Origin: Hymenobacter translucens
GTDB lineage: Bacteria; Bacteroidota; Bacteroidia; Cytophagales; Hymenobacteraceae
Assembly (NCBI RefSeq): GCF_020685205.1
Contig: NZ_JAJERB010000002.1
Coordinates: 682,001-746,000, forward strand
Length of the DNA: 64,000 bases
Reading direction: 5' to 3'
A program made the position numbers and the translations under genes. The notes beneath the pieces are model-generated. The model was not told the DNA's origin. It ran no database searches and worked only from the letters and a program-made list of their open reading frames with translations. Below, piece after piece: positions 25,730 through 34,164 of this stretch (position 1 is the stretch's first letter; each line of letters starts with the position of its first letter).

Positions 25730-26557
25730 TTACTTGATGGCAAAGGTTACTGGTACGGTGAACGAAACGCTTACGGGGCGGCCGTTCTGCTTACCGGGAG
25801 CCCAGCGCGGGAGGCCTTTGATTACGCGGACTGCTTCTTCGTCGCAGCCCCCGCCAATGCCTTTCTGCACTTTCACATCCGATACAGCGCCATCCGGACC
25901 CACGACGAAGGCAACGAATACCTTGCCTTCGACCTGGTTGCGGAGTGCCATTGCCGGGTATTTGATGTTTTTGCTGATGTACTGCAGCAGAGCATCCATA
26001 CCACCGGGCGGCACCGGCATTTGTTCTACATAGGTGTAGACTTTGTTCTCTACAACCTCCTCAACCACCTTGTTTCCTTCACCCTCCAGACCGTTCAGGT
26101 CAATCGGGTTATCGGTGTTACCCTTTACGGTTTCGGTGGCTACCACTTTGTCCTTCAGCTCTTCCTGATCGGGAATTTCTTCCGGCTTCTGCACCTCTTC
26201 GTCCTTCTTTACGACGGGAGGCGTGAACTTGATCGTGGAGAGCTTCGGTGGCGGTGGTGGCGGCGCCTCGGGCGGGGGCGGGGGTGGTGGCGGCTTGGTT
26301 TCATCCAGCGGCGGGGCCTCCATCAGTTCGTTTACCTTCAGCATCTTGTCGTCCTTCTTCACCTCATCCTTCGCCAGCAGGCGGGCCAGGATGGGAAAGC
26401 TAACTAACAGAGCCAGCAGGGCTACACCGATGAGGAGGGCGCGCGTAATGTGCCGGCCATACAGGCGGCGGAGCACATAGGCCCCGTATGCCTTATTGCG
26501 ACCTTCAAAAACGATATCGTTTAAGGAGGCGCTAGCCAGTTGCGAGTTATCCATCAT
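25730..26557 (-). CDS. tonB: energy transducer TonB, copy 2 (polyproline linker)
   Basis: A 275-residue TonB with the same cytoplasmic start as copy 1 (NDIVFEGRNKAYGAYVLRRL) and one membrane helix (ALLIGVALLALLVSFPILA). The periplasmic linker is far more extreme: runs of eight and six prolines separated by EA, then alternating Lys/Glu. The C-terminal domain has KVFVAFVVGPDGAVSDVKV and RVIKGLPRWAPGKQNGRPVS. Its ATG overlaps the stop of the upstream exbD by four bases (ATGA), so it belongs to the ExbBD operon. Confidence 0.92.
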   Translation of the reverse strand: MMDNSQLASASLNDIVFEGRNKAYGAYVLRRLYGRHITRALLIGVALLALLVSFPILARLLAKDEVKKDDKMLKVNELMEAPPLDETKPPPPPPPPEAPPPPPPKLSTIKFTPPVVKKDEEVQKPEEIPDQEELKDKVVATETVKGNTDNPIDLNGLEGEGNKVVEEVVENKVYTYVEQMPVPPGGMDALLQYISKNIKYPAMALRNQVEGKVFVAFVVGPDGAVSDVKVQKGIGGGCDEEAVRVIKGLPRWAPGKQNGRPVSVSFTVPVTFAIK

Positions 26558-27075
26558 AGTCCGGAGGTCTTTATCAGTTCTTCATCGGCCTTCGAGATGT
26601 CCACCAGCGCGTACTTTTTCTGGTCCGTGATGTTCATCTCGTCGAGGATGTCGACCATGTTCTTGTATTTGGACTTGTCAGCCGGCTTGATGAGCACTAC
26701 CACCTTGGGGTTAGCACGGCGACGCTCCAACAGAGTCTTACGGATGCCATTCGCATCGTAGCTTGACAGTTGCAGCTCAGGCTTTACATCAGCGGCGAGC
26801 AGGCCGTCGTAGTAGTAAAGCTTGTTATTCTCGCCGAGCAGAATGGTGAAGGCATCAGAAGCCTTAATCTCCGATTGCTCCTCTTTGTCTTTCGGCTTCA
26901 CCGGCATAGTGAGCTGCATGACCGTCGGCTTGCTGAAGGTTGTCGTCAGCATGAAGAAGGTGAGCAGCAGGAAGGCGAGGTCAACCATCGGGGTCATGTC
27001 GATTTTGGTCGACATTTTCTTGGCCCGTTTCTTCCCGCCTTTACCGGAGTCGGCTTGTTGTTGTATTTCTGCCAT
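26554..27075 (-). CDS. exbD: biopolymer transporter ExbD, copy 2
   Basis: ExbD is the small plug-like partner of the ExbB proton channel. The 173-residue protein has a basic cytoplasmic start (GGKKRAKKMSTK), one membrane helix beginning MVDLAFLLLTFFML, whose Asp (near residue 32) is the proton-carrying residue, and a periplasmic domain of about 120 residues. It lies 13 bases after the first exbD and overlaps tonB copy 2. Confidence 0.93.
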   Translation of the reverse strand: MAEIQQQADSGKGGKKRAKKMSTKIDMTPMVDLAFLLLTFFMLTTTFSKPTVMQLTMPVKPKDKEEQSEIKASDAFTILLGENNKLYYYDGLLAADVKPELQLSSYDANGIRKTLLERRRANPKVVVLIKPADKSKYKNMVDILDEMNITDQKKYALVDISKADEELIKTSGL

Positions 27076-27088
27076 TTCTCTGCGTCGG

Positions 27089-27712
27089 TTAGTTGCTGGC
27101 TACCGGCTTGACTTCCAAGTCGGTAATCAGGTTAAAACGGTTGATGTTCTTGTCCTGCAGCAGTTTGATGACTCTCTTCACCGTCGGCACGTCGGCATCA
27201 TTATCGCCTTTAACAGCAATGAATGAGGGCTTGCCAAATTCCTTGATGCTGGCTGCCCGGGCTTCTACCACCCAGTCGATAAACTGATTGTTCAGGGAGT
27301 CGGCAGGGATACCCGGCTGCTTAACGTTTTTACGCTGCTCGTTGTCGCGGTTCAGGAAGTCGGGCAGTTGCTGCACCGGTACCCCAAAGCTGGACAGGTT
27401 CGAGAAGGTCTTCGCCTGCTCGGCCGTGAAGCTGACACCATACTTGGCACCAACGCGGCTGAGCATGGCCATTTTGGGCTTGACGTCATCCATTCCGAAG
27501 AATACCCGCTTGTCCTTGTCAATCGAAATAGTGATGACGTGGCTTTCCGGCAGGCGAATCTCGGATACGGAAGAAGGTGTGTCGACCACCACTGCTTCCT
27601 CGGGAGCAAACTTGGTGGTGAGCATGAAGAACGTCACCAGCAGGAATGCCAGGTCCACCATCGGGGTCATATCCAGCGAGGGGGACGTTCTATGGGGCTT
27701 TACTTTGGGCAT
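27089..27712 (-). CDS. exbD: biopolymer transporter ExbD, copy 1
   Basis: A 207-residue ExbD homologue with the same membrane signature (DMTPMVDLAFLLVTFFMLTT, residues 15-34, including the essential Asp). Its periplasmic domain is longer than in copy 2 and carries an insertion around residues 90-150 (FGVPVQQLPDFLNRDNEQRK). Two ExbD genes after one ExbB are usual in Bacteroidota. It lies between exbB and the second exbD on one transcript. Confidence 0.93.
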   Translation of the reverse strand: MPKVKPHRTSPSLDMTPMVDLAFLLVTFFMLTTKFAPEEAVVVDTPSSVSEIRLPESHVITISIDKDKRVFFGMDDVKPKMAMLSRVGAKYGVSFTAEQAKTFSNLSSFGVPVQQLPDFLNRDNEQRKNVKQPGIPADSLNNQFIDWVVEARAASIKEFGKPSFIAVKGDNDADVPTVKRVIKLLQDKNINRFNLITDLEVKPVASN

Positions 27713-27780
27713 TTCTGGCGTGATTGGTTAAGCTTGATTCAGAAACGTTTGAAACGCTGCGTTATTGCGAGAACCGCAGA

Positions 27781-28653
27781 CTACGCAGTATAAGTTTCTT
27801 TTTCGCCGTGCTGAGCGGCAAACGTCTGAATAATGCTGAAGCCAGCCTCGTCAATGCTATAGGTCAGCTCGTCAATCTTGCTCGTGAAGAAGTTGTACGC
27901 GATGATAGCCAGGGCCGAGGTCAAGATACCCAGAGCCGTGTTGATCAGTGCTTCCGAGATACCGTTAGCCAGACCTACTGCGTCAGGAGCACCGGCGTTG
28001 GCCAGAGCCGAGAAGGCGTTGATCATACCAAATACGGTACCGAGCAGACCTACCAGCGTTGATACCGAAGCCAGGGTAGAGAGGATTACCAGGTTTTTCT
28101 CCAGCATGGGCAGCTCCAGGGCAGTCGACTCTTCAATCTCTTTCTGGATAGCAAGCACCTTCTGGTCTTTGTCCATGCCACGGTCGCGGGCCATCTCCTG
28201 ATACTTCAGCAGACCGGCTTTAACTACGTTGGCAACCGAGCCTTTCTGCTGGTCGCAGGCGGCAACAGCACCCGAGATGTCGTTAGCATTCAGCTTCTGA
28301 CGCACATTACGAACGAAAGATTCGATGCCCTTGGTGCCTTTGGCTTTGCTGATGGTCAGGAAGCGCTCAATCGAGAACACGAAAACCAGCAGGAACATGG
28401 TGAGCAGGATAGGAACGATGACACCACCCTTGTAGATAATGCCGAGGTAGTTGCCGGGCAAAGGGTGATTGTCGGGGTTGCCGCCTTGAAAGTTGCCGGG
28501 GTTGCCAAAAACAAACTTATAGATGACAATCGATACGAGCAGAGCCAGCGGAATCACGATGGCGGCGAATGCGGAACCACCTTTTGCTTCACCTTGGGGT
28601 GCAGCAGGAGCGGCCGGCCGCGCATTCTTGTTCATGGCATTCTTTTGTTCCAT
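27781..28653 (-). CDS. exbB: MotA/TolQ/ExbB proton channel protein
   Basis: ExbB forms the inner-membrane proton channel that drives TonB. The 290-residue protein has an Ala/Pro-rich cytoplasmic start, a first helix (FAAIVIPLALLVSIVIYKF), a second (IVPILLTMFLLVFVFSIERF), a large cytoplasmic loop, and the conserved pair near the end (LVGLLGTVFGMINAFSALA and ISEALINTALGILTSALAII). The start is the ATG at 28653 (MEQKNAMNKN); a second ATG six codons later is possible. It is the first gene of the operon and has a long structured leader. Confidence 0.93.
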   Translation of the reverse strand: MEQKNAMNKNARPAAPAAPQGEAKGGSAFAAIVIPLALLVSIVIYKFVFGNPGNFQGGNPDNHPLPGNYLGIIYKGGVIVPILLTMFLLVFVFSIERFLTISKAKGTKGIESFVRNVRQKLNANDISGAVAACDQQKGSVANVVKAGLLKYQEMARDRGMDKDQKVLAIQKEIEESTALELPMLEKNLVILSTLASVSTLVGLLGTVFGMINAFSALANAGAPDAVGLANGISEALINTALGILTSALAIIAYNFFTSKIDELTYSIDEAGFSIIQTFAAQHGEKETYTA

Positions 28654-28699
28654 TGTTCCGGGAAATTAGGGGTTTGGTGGTGAAAGGTTGAAATAAGGT

Positions 28700-28830
28700 A
28701 AAAAAAGTGAAAGGGTTTTGGAAAGGCCCAAAGACACGGTAGCCCCGCTCACCTGCACGTTGCATCTCCGATCAGGGAAAGCGAAGCGTGAGTCGGTTTG
28801 TGCGCGGGGCCCTTTCTGAAATGGGACTAG
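28700..28830 (-). ncRNA. structured leader or small RNA upstream of exbB
   Basis: Read on the minus strand, GCCCCGC (28810-28804) pairs with GCGGGGC (28748-28742), enclosing 55 bases. Inside, GCAC/GTGC, CCGA/TCGG and a GC-TTC-GC tip can nest. The structure begins about 20 bases after a predicted transcription start and is followed by a seven-T run near 28699-28705. It may be an exbB leader or an independent small RNA. I do not recognise the family; it lacks the conserved core of bacterial SRP RNA and of the common riboswitches I compared. Ends are approximate. Confidence 0.4.
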
Positions 28831-28836
28831 CCTTGG

Positions 28837-28868
28837 CAAACCTAAATAAAAACCTACGTCCTGCCAAA
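28837..28868 (-). promoter_or_regulatory. promoter for the exbB leader/operon
   Basis: On the minus strand, TTTG (28868-28865), a 20-base spacer and TAGGTTTG (28844-28837) match the Bacteroidota promoter. The start would fall near 28830, about 175 bases before exbB, leaving room for the structured leader. Confidence 0.6.
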
Positions 28869-28917
28869 TGAAAAATGGGTTTAAACGCTTTAAACCGGCA
28901 TGGACCCCGAAAAAAAG

Positions 28918-29757
28918 CTATTTCGGCAATTCGTCGTCGGCCGGTTTCTGGGGGAGTTTTTTAGCCTGCTCCCAATAGGTATTCATCTCATTTAAGGTCA
29001 GGTCCGCCAGGCGGTGCCCTTCCCGGGCGGCTTCCGTCTCGAGGTATTGAAAACGATGAATAAACTTTCGGTTGGTACGCTCCAGGGCCTCTTCAGGGTT
29101 AATGCCGGCAAAGCGGGCGAAGTTGATCAGGGAGAAGAGCAGATCACCAAATTCCGCAGCTGCCCGCTCCGGGTTGTGCTGCGCAGCGTCGGGGTGGGCA
29201 AACTCTGCTCTGAACTCTTCCAGCTCTTCCTGGACCTTTTCCCATACCTGCTCCTGCTTTTCCCAATCAAATCCGGCCCCCCGGGCTTTTTCCTGAATGC
29301 GCATGGCTTTGACCAAGGCAGGCAGGGAGGTGGGTACGCCGCCGAGCACCGAAGAGTTGCCTTTCTCTTTCAGCTTGAGTTGTTCCCAGTTGCGCTTGAC
29401 CTCCTCTTCGTCCTGCACCTTGGTGTCGCCGTAGATGTGCGGATGCCGGAAAATAAGCTTGTCACACTGCGCATTCAAGGCATCTGCGATGTCAAAGTGG
29501 CTTGTTTCGGAGGCAATCTTGGCGTAGAAAACCAAGTGGAGCATGACGTCGCCCAGCTCTTTTTTTACGTCGGTTAAATCATCGCGCAGGATGGCGTCCG
29601 ACAGCTCATACGTTTCCTCAATGGTGAGGTGACGCAGGCTCTGCATGGTTTGCTTACGGTCCCAGGGGCACTCGGCCCGCAGGCGGTCAAGCACGTCGAG
29701 CAGGCGACCAAAGGCGGCCAACTGCTCCTTGCGCCGGGAAGGAGAAGAAGAATTCAT
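28918..29757 (-). CDS. mazG: nucleoside triphosphate pyrophosphohydrolase MazG
   Basis: MazG hydrolyses (deoxy)nucleoside triphosphates to monophosphate and pyrophosphate and cleans the pool of abnormal nucleotides. The 279-residue protein has the two-domain length of the E. coli enzyme. The first domain starts LRAECPWDRKQTMQSLRHL and carries the metal-binding TIEETYELSDAI (EExxE); the second has GDLLFSLINFARFAGINPEEAL. It is divergent from glmM and lies upstream of the ExbB leader on the same strand. Confidence 0.95.
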   Translation of the reverse strand: MNSSSPSRRKEQLAAFGRLLDVLDRLRAECPWDRKQTMQSLRHLTIEETYELSDAILRDDLTDVKKELGDVMLHLVFYAKIASETSHFDIADALNAQCDKLIFRHPHIYGDTKVQDEEEVKRNWEQLKLKEKGNSSVLGGVPTSLPALVKAMRIQEKARGAGFDWEKQEQVWEKVQEELEEFRAEFAHPDAAQHNPERAAAEFGDLLFSLINFARFAGINPEEALERTNRKFIHRFQYLETEAAREGHRLADLTLNEMNTYWEQAKKLPQKPADDELPK

Positions 29758-29775
29758 GGGTGCTGCTTACGAAAT

Positions 29776-29783
29776 CAAATATA
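29776..29783 (-). promoter_or_regulatory. possible -7 element for mazG
   Basis: On the minus strand this reads TATATTTG, a TAnnTTTG match 19 bases before the mazG start. No TTG is at the expected distance upstream, so support is partial and the leader would be very short. Confidence 0.33.
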
Positions 29784-29941
29784 CAAGCGCCCCAAAAGGA
29801 AAAGCGTGCCCGGGGCCGGTAGGGCGTCGTATAGGGTATCTGCTGGTACGCAGAAACAGCGGCCGCGGAGGGCATTGCCAACGGTCATACGGAAAGCAGG
29901 TACCTTTTTTCTACTTTTGCCCACTCAAATAAACATGGCTT

Positions 29942-31336
29942 GTGGCACTAATTAAATCCATTTCCGGCATCCGGGGAACCATCGGAGGCGCTGCGGGCGA
30001 GGGGCTGACGCCTATCGACGTGGTGAAGTACGCAGCGGCCTTTGGCACCTGGGTACTGGCTAAGACGCAGAACAACACCATCGTTATCGGCCGTGACGCC
30101 CGCCTTTCCGGCGAGATGGTAAGCAAGCTGGTATCGGCTACCCTGCAGGGACTCGGTATCGATGTCATTGATCTGGGCCTGAGCACGACCCCGACCGTGG
30201 AAATGGCCGTGCCCGCCAAGAAAGCCGGGGGAGGCATTATCCTGACTGCCTCGCACAATCCCAAGCAGTGGAACGCGCTGAAGCTGCTCAACAACATCGG
30301 TGAATTCATTTCCGACGAGGATGGCCGCGAAGTGCTGGCCCTGGCCGATGCTGAGGCGTTTTCGTTTGCGCCGGTAACCAAGCTCGGCCAATACAGCACC
30401 GACACCACGTTTCTGAAAAAGCACATCAAGGCCATTCTGGCTTTGCCGCTGGTCGACGTGGAGGCGGTGCGGGCTAAGAACTTCCGGGTGGTAGTGGATG
30501 CCGTGAACTCCAGTGGGGGCTTTGCAGTACCGATGCTGCTGGAAGCTATGGGCGTCACCAAGATCGAAAAGCTGCACTGCGAGCCGACCGGTGAGTTTGC
30601 CCATAACCCCGAGCCCCTGCCCGAAAACCTGCGCGATATCGCCAAGGTGCTCGAAAAAGGCAGCTTCGACCTGGGCATCGTGGTCGACCCCGACGTGGAC
30701 CGCCTGGCCCTGGTGAGCGAAGACGGCTCCATGTTCGGGGAGGAATACACGCTGGTAGCGGTGGCCGACTACATTCTAAAGCAGAACGGGGGCGGCAATA
30801 CGGTCAGCAACCTGAGCAGCACCCGGGCCTTGCGCGACGTCACGGAAAAGCACGGCGGCTCTTACTCGGCTGCGGCGGTAGGGGAGGTGAACGTAGTGAC
30901 GATGATGAAGCAGACCAATGCCATTATCGGCGGCGAAGGCAACGGGGGCATCATTCTGCCCGAGCTGCACAACGGCCGCGACGCGCTGGTCGGCATTGCC
31001 CTTTTCCTGACCCACCTGGCTAAGTCGGGCCTGACGATGACCCGCCTCCGGGCCACCTACCCGAGCTACTTCATCTCGAAAAACAAGATTGAGCTGACCC
31101 CGGAAATCAATACCGACGAGGTGCTGGCCCAGATGCAGAAGCGCTACGCCAAGCAGCCCATCAACACCATCGACGGCGTGAAGATCGAGTTTGACAAGGA
31201 GTGGGTACACCTGCGCAAGTCGAATACCGAGCCGATTATCCGCATCTACGCCGAGTCCGACTCCAACGCCACGGCCGACCACCTGGCCAACAAGATTATC
31301 GGCGACATCAAGGAAATTATTTCGGTCAAAAGCTAA
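29942..31336 (+). CDS. glmM: phosphoglucosamine mutase
   Basis: GlmM converts glucosamine 6-phosphate to glucosamine 1-phosphate for UDP-GlcNAc, the precursor of peptidoglycan and lipid A. The 464-residue phosphohexomutase has the phosphoserine loop TASHNPKQWNALK with Ser104, the metal loop DPDVDRLALV, the sugar-binding GEGNGGIILP and the C-terminal phosphate loop RKSNTEPIIRIYAES. Phosphomannomutase activity cannot be excluded, but Bacteroidota GlmM enzymes look like this. The start is GTG at 29942; the TACTTTTG at 29912-29919 is a possible -7 element. Confidence 0.92.
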   Translation: MALIKSISGIRGTIGGAAGEGLTPIDVVKYAAAFGTWVLAKTQNNTIVIGRDARLSGEMVSKLVSATLQGLGIDVIDLGLSTTPTVEMAVPAKKAGGGIILTASHNPKQWNALKLLNNIGEFISDEDGREVLALADAEAFSFAPVTKLGQYSTDTTFLKKHIKAILALPLVDVEAVRAKNFRVVVDAVNSSGGFAVPMLLEAMGVTKIEKLHCEPTGEFAHNPEPLPENLRDIAKVLEKGSFDLGIVVDPDVDRLALVSEDGSMFGEEYTLVAVADYILKQNGGGNTVSNLSSTRALRDVTEKHGGSYSAAAVGEVNVVTMMKQTNAIIGGEGNGGIILPELHNGRDALVGIALFLTHLAKSGLTMTRLRATYPSYFISKNKIELTPEINTDEVLAQMQKRYAKQPINTIDGVKIEFDKEWVHLRKSNTEPIIRIYAESDSNATADHLANKIIGDIKEIISVKS

Positions 31337-31371
31337 GCTTCGTTGCCGCAGGGCCTGATGGGCCACCTCAG

Positions 31372-31413
31372 ATATAGGATTCGGGCTGCCAAGCCAGAAT
31401 CCTATATTTTTGT
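31372..31413 (+). terminator. terminator after glmM
   Basis: ATATAGGATTC (31372-31382) and GAATCCTATAT (31398-31408) form an 11-bp stem with an inner GGCT/AGCC pair, followed by TTTTTG. It lies 36 bases after the glmM stop and 60 bases before the next start. Confidence 0.82.
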
Positions 31414-31472
31414 ATTCCACCCCCGAGCCTGACGGTCAGGCCCATCCTTCCCCCCCGAAACGATACTCAGTT

Positions 31473-32654
31473 ATGCCGCATCCTACGGAGCCCGCCAAGT
31501 CTACCGGTACCAACGCTGTTTACTTCGATAACGCGGCCACGACGCCGCTCGACCCGGAGGTGCTCGATACCATGCTGCCGTTCATGCGGGAGTTTTTCGG
31601 CAACCCCAGCAGCATCCACGGCCACGGCCGGCAGGTGCGGGCTGCGGTGGAGAATGCGCGCAAAACCGTGGCTCACCTGCTGAATGCCGCCCCGGCGGAA
31701 ATATCCTTTACGTCGGGCGGTACCGAGGCCGACAACTACGCCGCCTTTGGCAGCATCCGCACGCTGGGGCTGCGCCACGCCATAACCTCCCGGCTGGAGC
31801 ACCACGCCGTGCTGCACCCGCTGCAGGCGCTGGAAAAAACCGGGGAGATTAAGCTAAGCTACGTGCGCCACGACGAACAGGGCCGCCTCGACCTGGCGCA
31901 TCTGGAAGAGCTGCTGGCGACGCACACCCGCTCGTTTGTGAGTTTGATGCATGGCAACAACGAAATCGGTAACCTGAACGACATCGAGGCCATCGGCAGC
32001 ATCTGCCAGGAGCACAGTGCCATCTTCCACACCGATACGGTGCAGACCATGGGCCACTACCGGCACGACGTGCAGAAGCTGAAAAATCATTTCCTGGTGG
32101 GCTCGGCGCACAAGTTCCACGGCCCCAAAGGCGTAGGGTTCCTGTATTCCCGGCCCCAGGTGCAGGTTACACCGCTGCTGCACGGGGGCGGGCAGGAGCG
32201 CAACGTGCGGGCCGGCACTGAAAACGTCTATGGCATCGTAGGGCTGGCCAAAGCCCTGGAAATTGCCTGCCGGGACATGGAAAGCCACCACGCCCACATC
32301 CAGGAGCTGAAAAACCGATTCATCTCCCGTCTTACTGCCGAGATTGAAGGAGTGCAGTTCAACGGCCTTTCCGCGCAGGCCGACCAAAGCCTGTACACTG
32401 TGCTGAACGTGAGCCTGCCGCCCTCGGAGATGAACGAGATGCTGCTGTTTAACCTGGACATCAACCGCGTATCCGTATCGGGCGGATCGGCGTGTACAAG
32501 CGGGGCCCAGGCCGGGTCCCACGTGCTACAGGCCCTGGGCTGCGACCCCAGCCGCGGGGCTATCCGCTTCTCGATGAGCAAGTACAACACCGCCGACGAG
32601 GTAGACTTTGCGGTAGAGCAGCTGGCTAAGATGTACCGCAAGGTGCCGGCTTGA
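31473..32654 (+). CDS. cysteine desulfurase (NifS/IscS family)
   Basis: A PLP-dependent enzyme that takes sulfur from L-cysteine for iron-sulfur clusters and tRNA thiolation. The 393-residue protein shows VYFDNAATTPLDPEVLDTM at the start, the PLP lysine in SAHKFHGPKGVGFLY, RAGTENVYGIVGLAKAL, and the active-site cysteine in SVSGGSACTSGAQ. The short SGSAC loop is that of the IscS/NifS class. No iscU or sufB is adjacent. It could also provide sulfur for the 2-thiouridine that SelU modifies, an inference. I start at the ATG giving MPHPTEPAKS. Confidence 0.94.
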   Translation: MPHPTEPAKSTGTNAVYFDNAATTPLDPEVLDTMLPFMREFFGNPSSIHGHGRQVRAAVENARKTVAHLLNAAPAEISFTSGGTEADNYAAFGSIRTLGLRHAITSRLEHHAVLHPLQALEKTGEIKLSYVRHDEQGRLDLAHLEELLATHTRSFVSLMHGNNEIGNLNDIEAIGSICQEHSAIFHTDTVQTMGHYRHDVQKLKNHFLVGSAHKFHGPKGVGFLYSRPQVQVTPLLHGGGQERNVRAGTENVYGIVGLAKALEIACRDMESHHAHIQELKNRFISRLTAEIEGVQFNGLSAQADQSLYTVLNVSLPPSEMNEMLLFNLDINRVSVSGGSACTSGAQAGSHVLQALGCDPSRGAIRFSMSKYNTADEVDFAVEQLAKMYRKVPA

Positions 32655-32854
32655 TTTAGTTGTTCGTTGTCAGTTGCCAGTTGTTGGTCATATCCCGACA
32701 GTGGGGTCGCAGCCCAGGTTCATCCGGATTGAAAGCATAAAGCCTGCTCCCTGGGGCAGGCTTTAGCTTTACTAATGGTTTGTTGTTGGTTGCCCGTTAT
32801 CAGGATGTATGGACCAGGATGCTGACAACGGATTACTAACGACGGACAACTAAA
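32655..32854. repeat. intergenic inverted repeat of TTGTCAG-type units
   Basis: The left arm TTTAGTTGTTCGTTGTCAG (32655-32673) and the reverse complement of 32836-32854 (TTTAGTTGTCCGTCGTTAG) agree at 16 of 19 positions, all differences being transitions. The arms enclose a normal terminator. The unit sequence (TTGTCAG) is the same as in the fadJ–fadA element. Confidence 0.6.
32732..32770 (+). terminator. terminator after the cysteine desulfurase gene
   Basis: AAAGCCTGC (32739-32747) and GCAGGCTTT (32756-32764) pair over eight loop bases, with a further AAAGC/GCTTT pair outside. The T-run is short. It lies within the inverted repeat, 85 bases after the stop. Confidence 0.68.
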
Positions 32855-32919
32855 CCTTGCGAATACCTATTTTCGCCCCGCTTCGTATTGCCTTCAGACT
32901 AACCGCGACCTGGACTATT

Positions 32920-33576
32920 ATGGCCGAAATCAGTATTCAACGCAAAAAAAGCTCTCCCAGCCCCTGGCTTATCGTGCTGCTGGTGCTGGCCGTGCTGGCG
33001 GTACTCGGCTACTTCCTCCTGCGCCCGGACGCTAACCCGGAGCCGGACCCAGCCGCCGCCCCGGCTACCGGAGCAGTGGCGCCCGTATCGGATGCCGAGG
33101 CCGAAGCCATTGCCCGGGCCACGCCGCCTCCGGCCGACGGCGGCTCGGCCGTAGCGGCGGTAGCCACCGAGGAAGGCCCTGCCACCCCCGACGAACTGGC
33201 TGACTTTGCCGAGCAGCAGACCGCCCAGCCCGACTATGCCCGCCGGGGCTTGCAGATGCTGAGTGCCACGCTGGTAGACCTGGCCGACCGCTCCGACCTG
33301 CGCGACCCGGGCGTAAACGAGAAGCGCGATATGCTGACCAGCGCCACCAGCCGGATCAACGAGCCCAAAGCCAGCCTGCGTCCCGGCTTTGTGGCAGCTG
33401 CCGCGCTGATGCAGGCCATGCAGCAGAAAGCCTATCCGGACCTGGAAACACCGGTAGCCGAGCTCAGCGAGCAGGCCAATCAGCTGTCGGGCCGCAACAC
33501 CGCCGACGAGCAGACCCAGGCGTTTTTCACCAAGGCCGCTCAGATTGTGCGGACCCTCAGCCAGCCGGCTTCCTAA
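32920..33576 (+). CDS. single-pass membrane protein of unknown function
   Basis: A 218-residue protein I do not recognise. After a short basic start (MAEISIQRKKSSPSP) comes one membrane helix (WLIVLLVLAVLAVLGYFLL, about 16-34), then about 70 low-complexity residues rich in Pro, Ala and Glu, and a helical domain (YARRGLQMLSATLVDLADRS to the C-terminus). The layout suggests a helical periplasmic domain on a flexible tether. A PRC-barrel gene follows 54 bases downstream, so the two may work together. The start is the ATG at 32920. Confidence 0.72.
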   Translation: MAEISIQRKKSSPSPWLIVLLVLAVLAVLGYFLLRPDANPEPDPAAAPATGAVAPVSDAEAEAIARATPPPADGGSAVAAVATEEGPATPDELADFAEQQTAQPDYARRGLQMLSATLVDLADRSDLRDPGVNEKRDMLTSATSRINEPKASLRPGFVAAAALMQAMQQKAYPDLETPVAELSEQANQLSGRNTADEQTQAFFTKAAQIVRTLSQPAS

Positions 33577-33630
33577 AGCCGCACCGGCTTTCCTGGACTA
33601 CGGCATCCACCCTCTTTACCTTATTTAAGC

Positions 33631-34155
33631 ATGGAAACCACGGCTATTCCATCATCAGAAGGCATGCACCTGCGCCGGCTGCGCGACCTCACCGAGTTTG
33701 AAGTAGCCGACGGCAGCCCCGACGTGCGCGGCTGGACCGTGCGCGGTGGCGACGGACGGGCGTTTGGGGAGGTACACGAGCTGATCGTGGAAGAGGATGC
33801 CCTCAAGGTGCGCTACCTGGATATTGAGCTCGACGCCCGCCTCAACGTAAACGAGCGGGACCGGCACATTCTGCTGCCCATCGGGGTGGCTGCCATCGAC
33901 GAGGAAGGCGACAACGTGTTCGTGCCTTCCCTGAACATGGACTCGGTGCTGGAGTATCCGCCCTACAACTCGGTGATGATAACCCGGGAGTACGAAGAGG
34001 CCATGCTGCGCACGTTGCAGCTGCCCCTGCCGGCCCGCAGCACCGAGGGCTTCTACCAGCAGGAGCACTACGACGAGCAGCGCTTCTACCAGAACCGTCC
34101 GGCCGCGCTGGGGGCCTTCCGCCGCCGTACCGATGATGGAACGGTAGCCAGCTAA
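33631..34155 (+). CDS. PRC-barrel domain protein
   Basis: A 174-residue protein with a PRC-barrel (photosynthetic reaction-centre H chain-like) fold. GWTVRGGDGRAFGEVHELIVE and ALKVRYLDIELD at about residues 30-75 are the characteristic strands. A second half (HILLPIGVAAIDEEGDNVFV, then EYPPYNSVMITREYEEAML) continues as in stress-related PRC proteins. It has no signal peptide or membrane helix. Such proteins often bind other proteins or RNA; the role here is unknown. It follows the single-pass membrane protein gene on the same strand and is convergent with hemH. Confidence 0.85.
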   Translation: METTAIPSSEGMHLRRLRDLTEFEVADGSPDVRGWTVRGGDGRAFGEVHELIVEEDALKVRYLDIELDARLNVNERDRHILLPIGVAAIDEEGDNVFVPSLNMDSVLEYPPYNSVMITREYEEAMLRTLQLPLPARSTEGFYQQEHYDEQRFYQNRPAALGAFRRRTDDGTVAS

Positions 34156-34164
34156 GAGAACAAG

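Noticed and set aside
28742..28810. Bacterial SRP (4.5S) RNA on the plus strand
   Set aside because: CCGATCAGG…GAGTCGG looks slightly like the SRP loop, but the conserved AGCAGCC side and GGAA tetraloop are absent, and the only good promoter is on the other strand.
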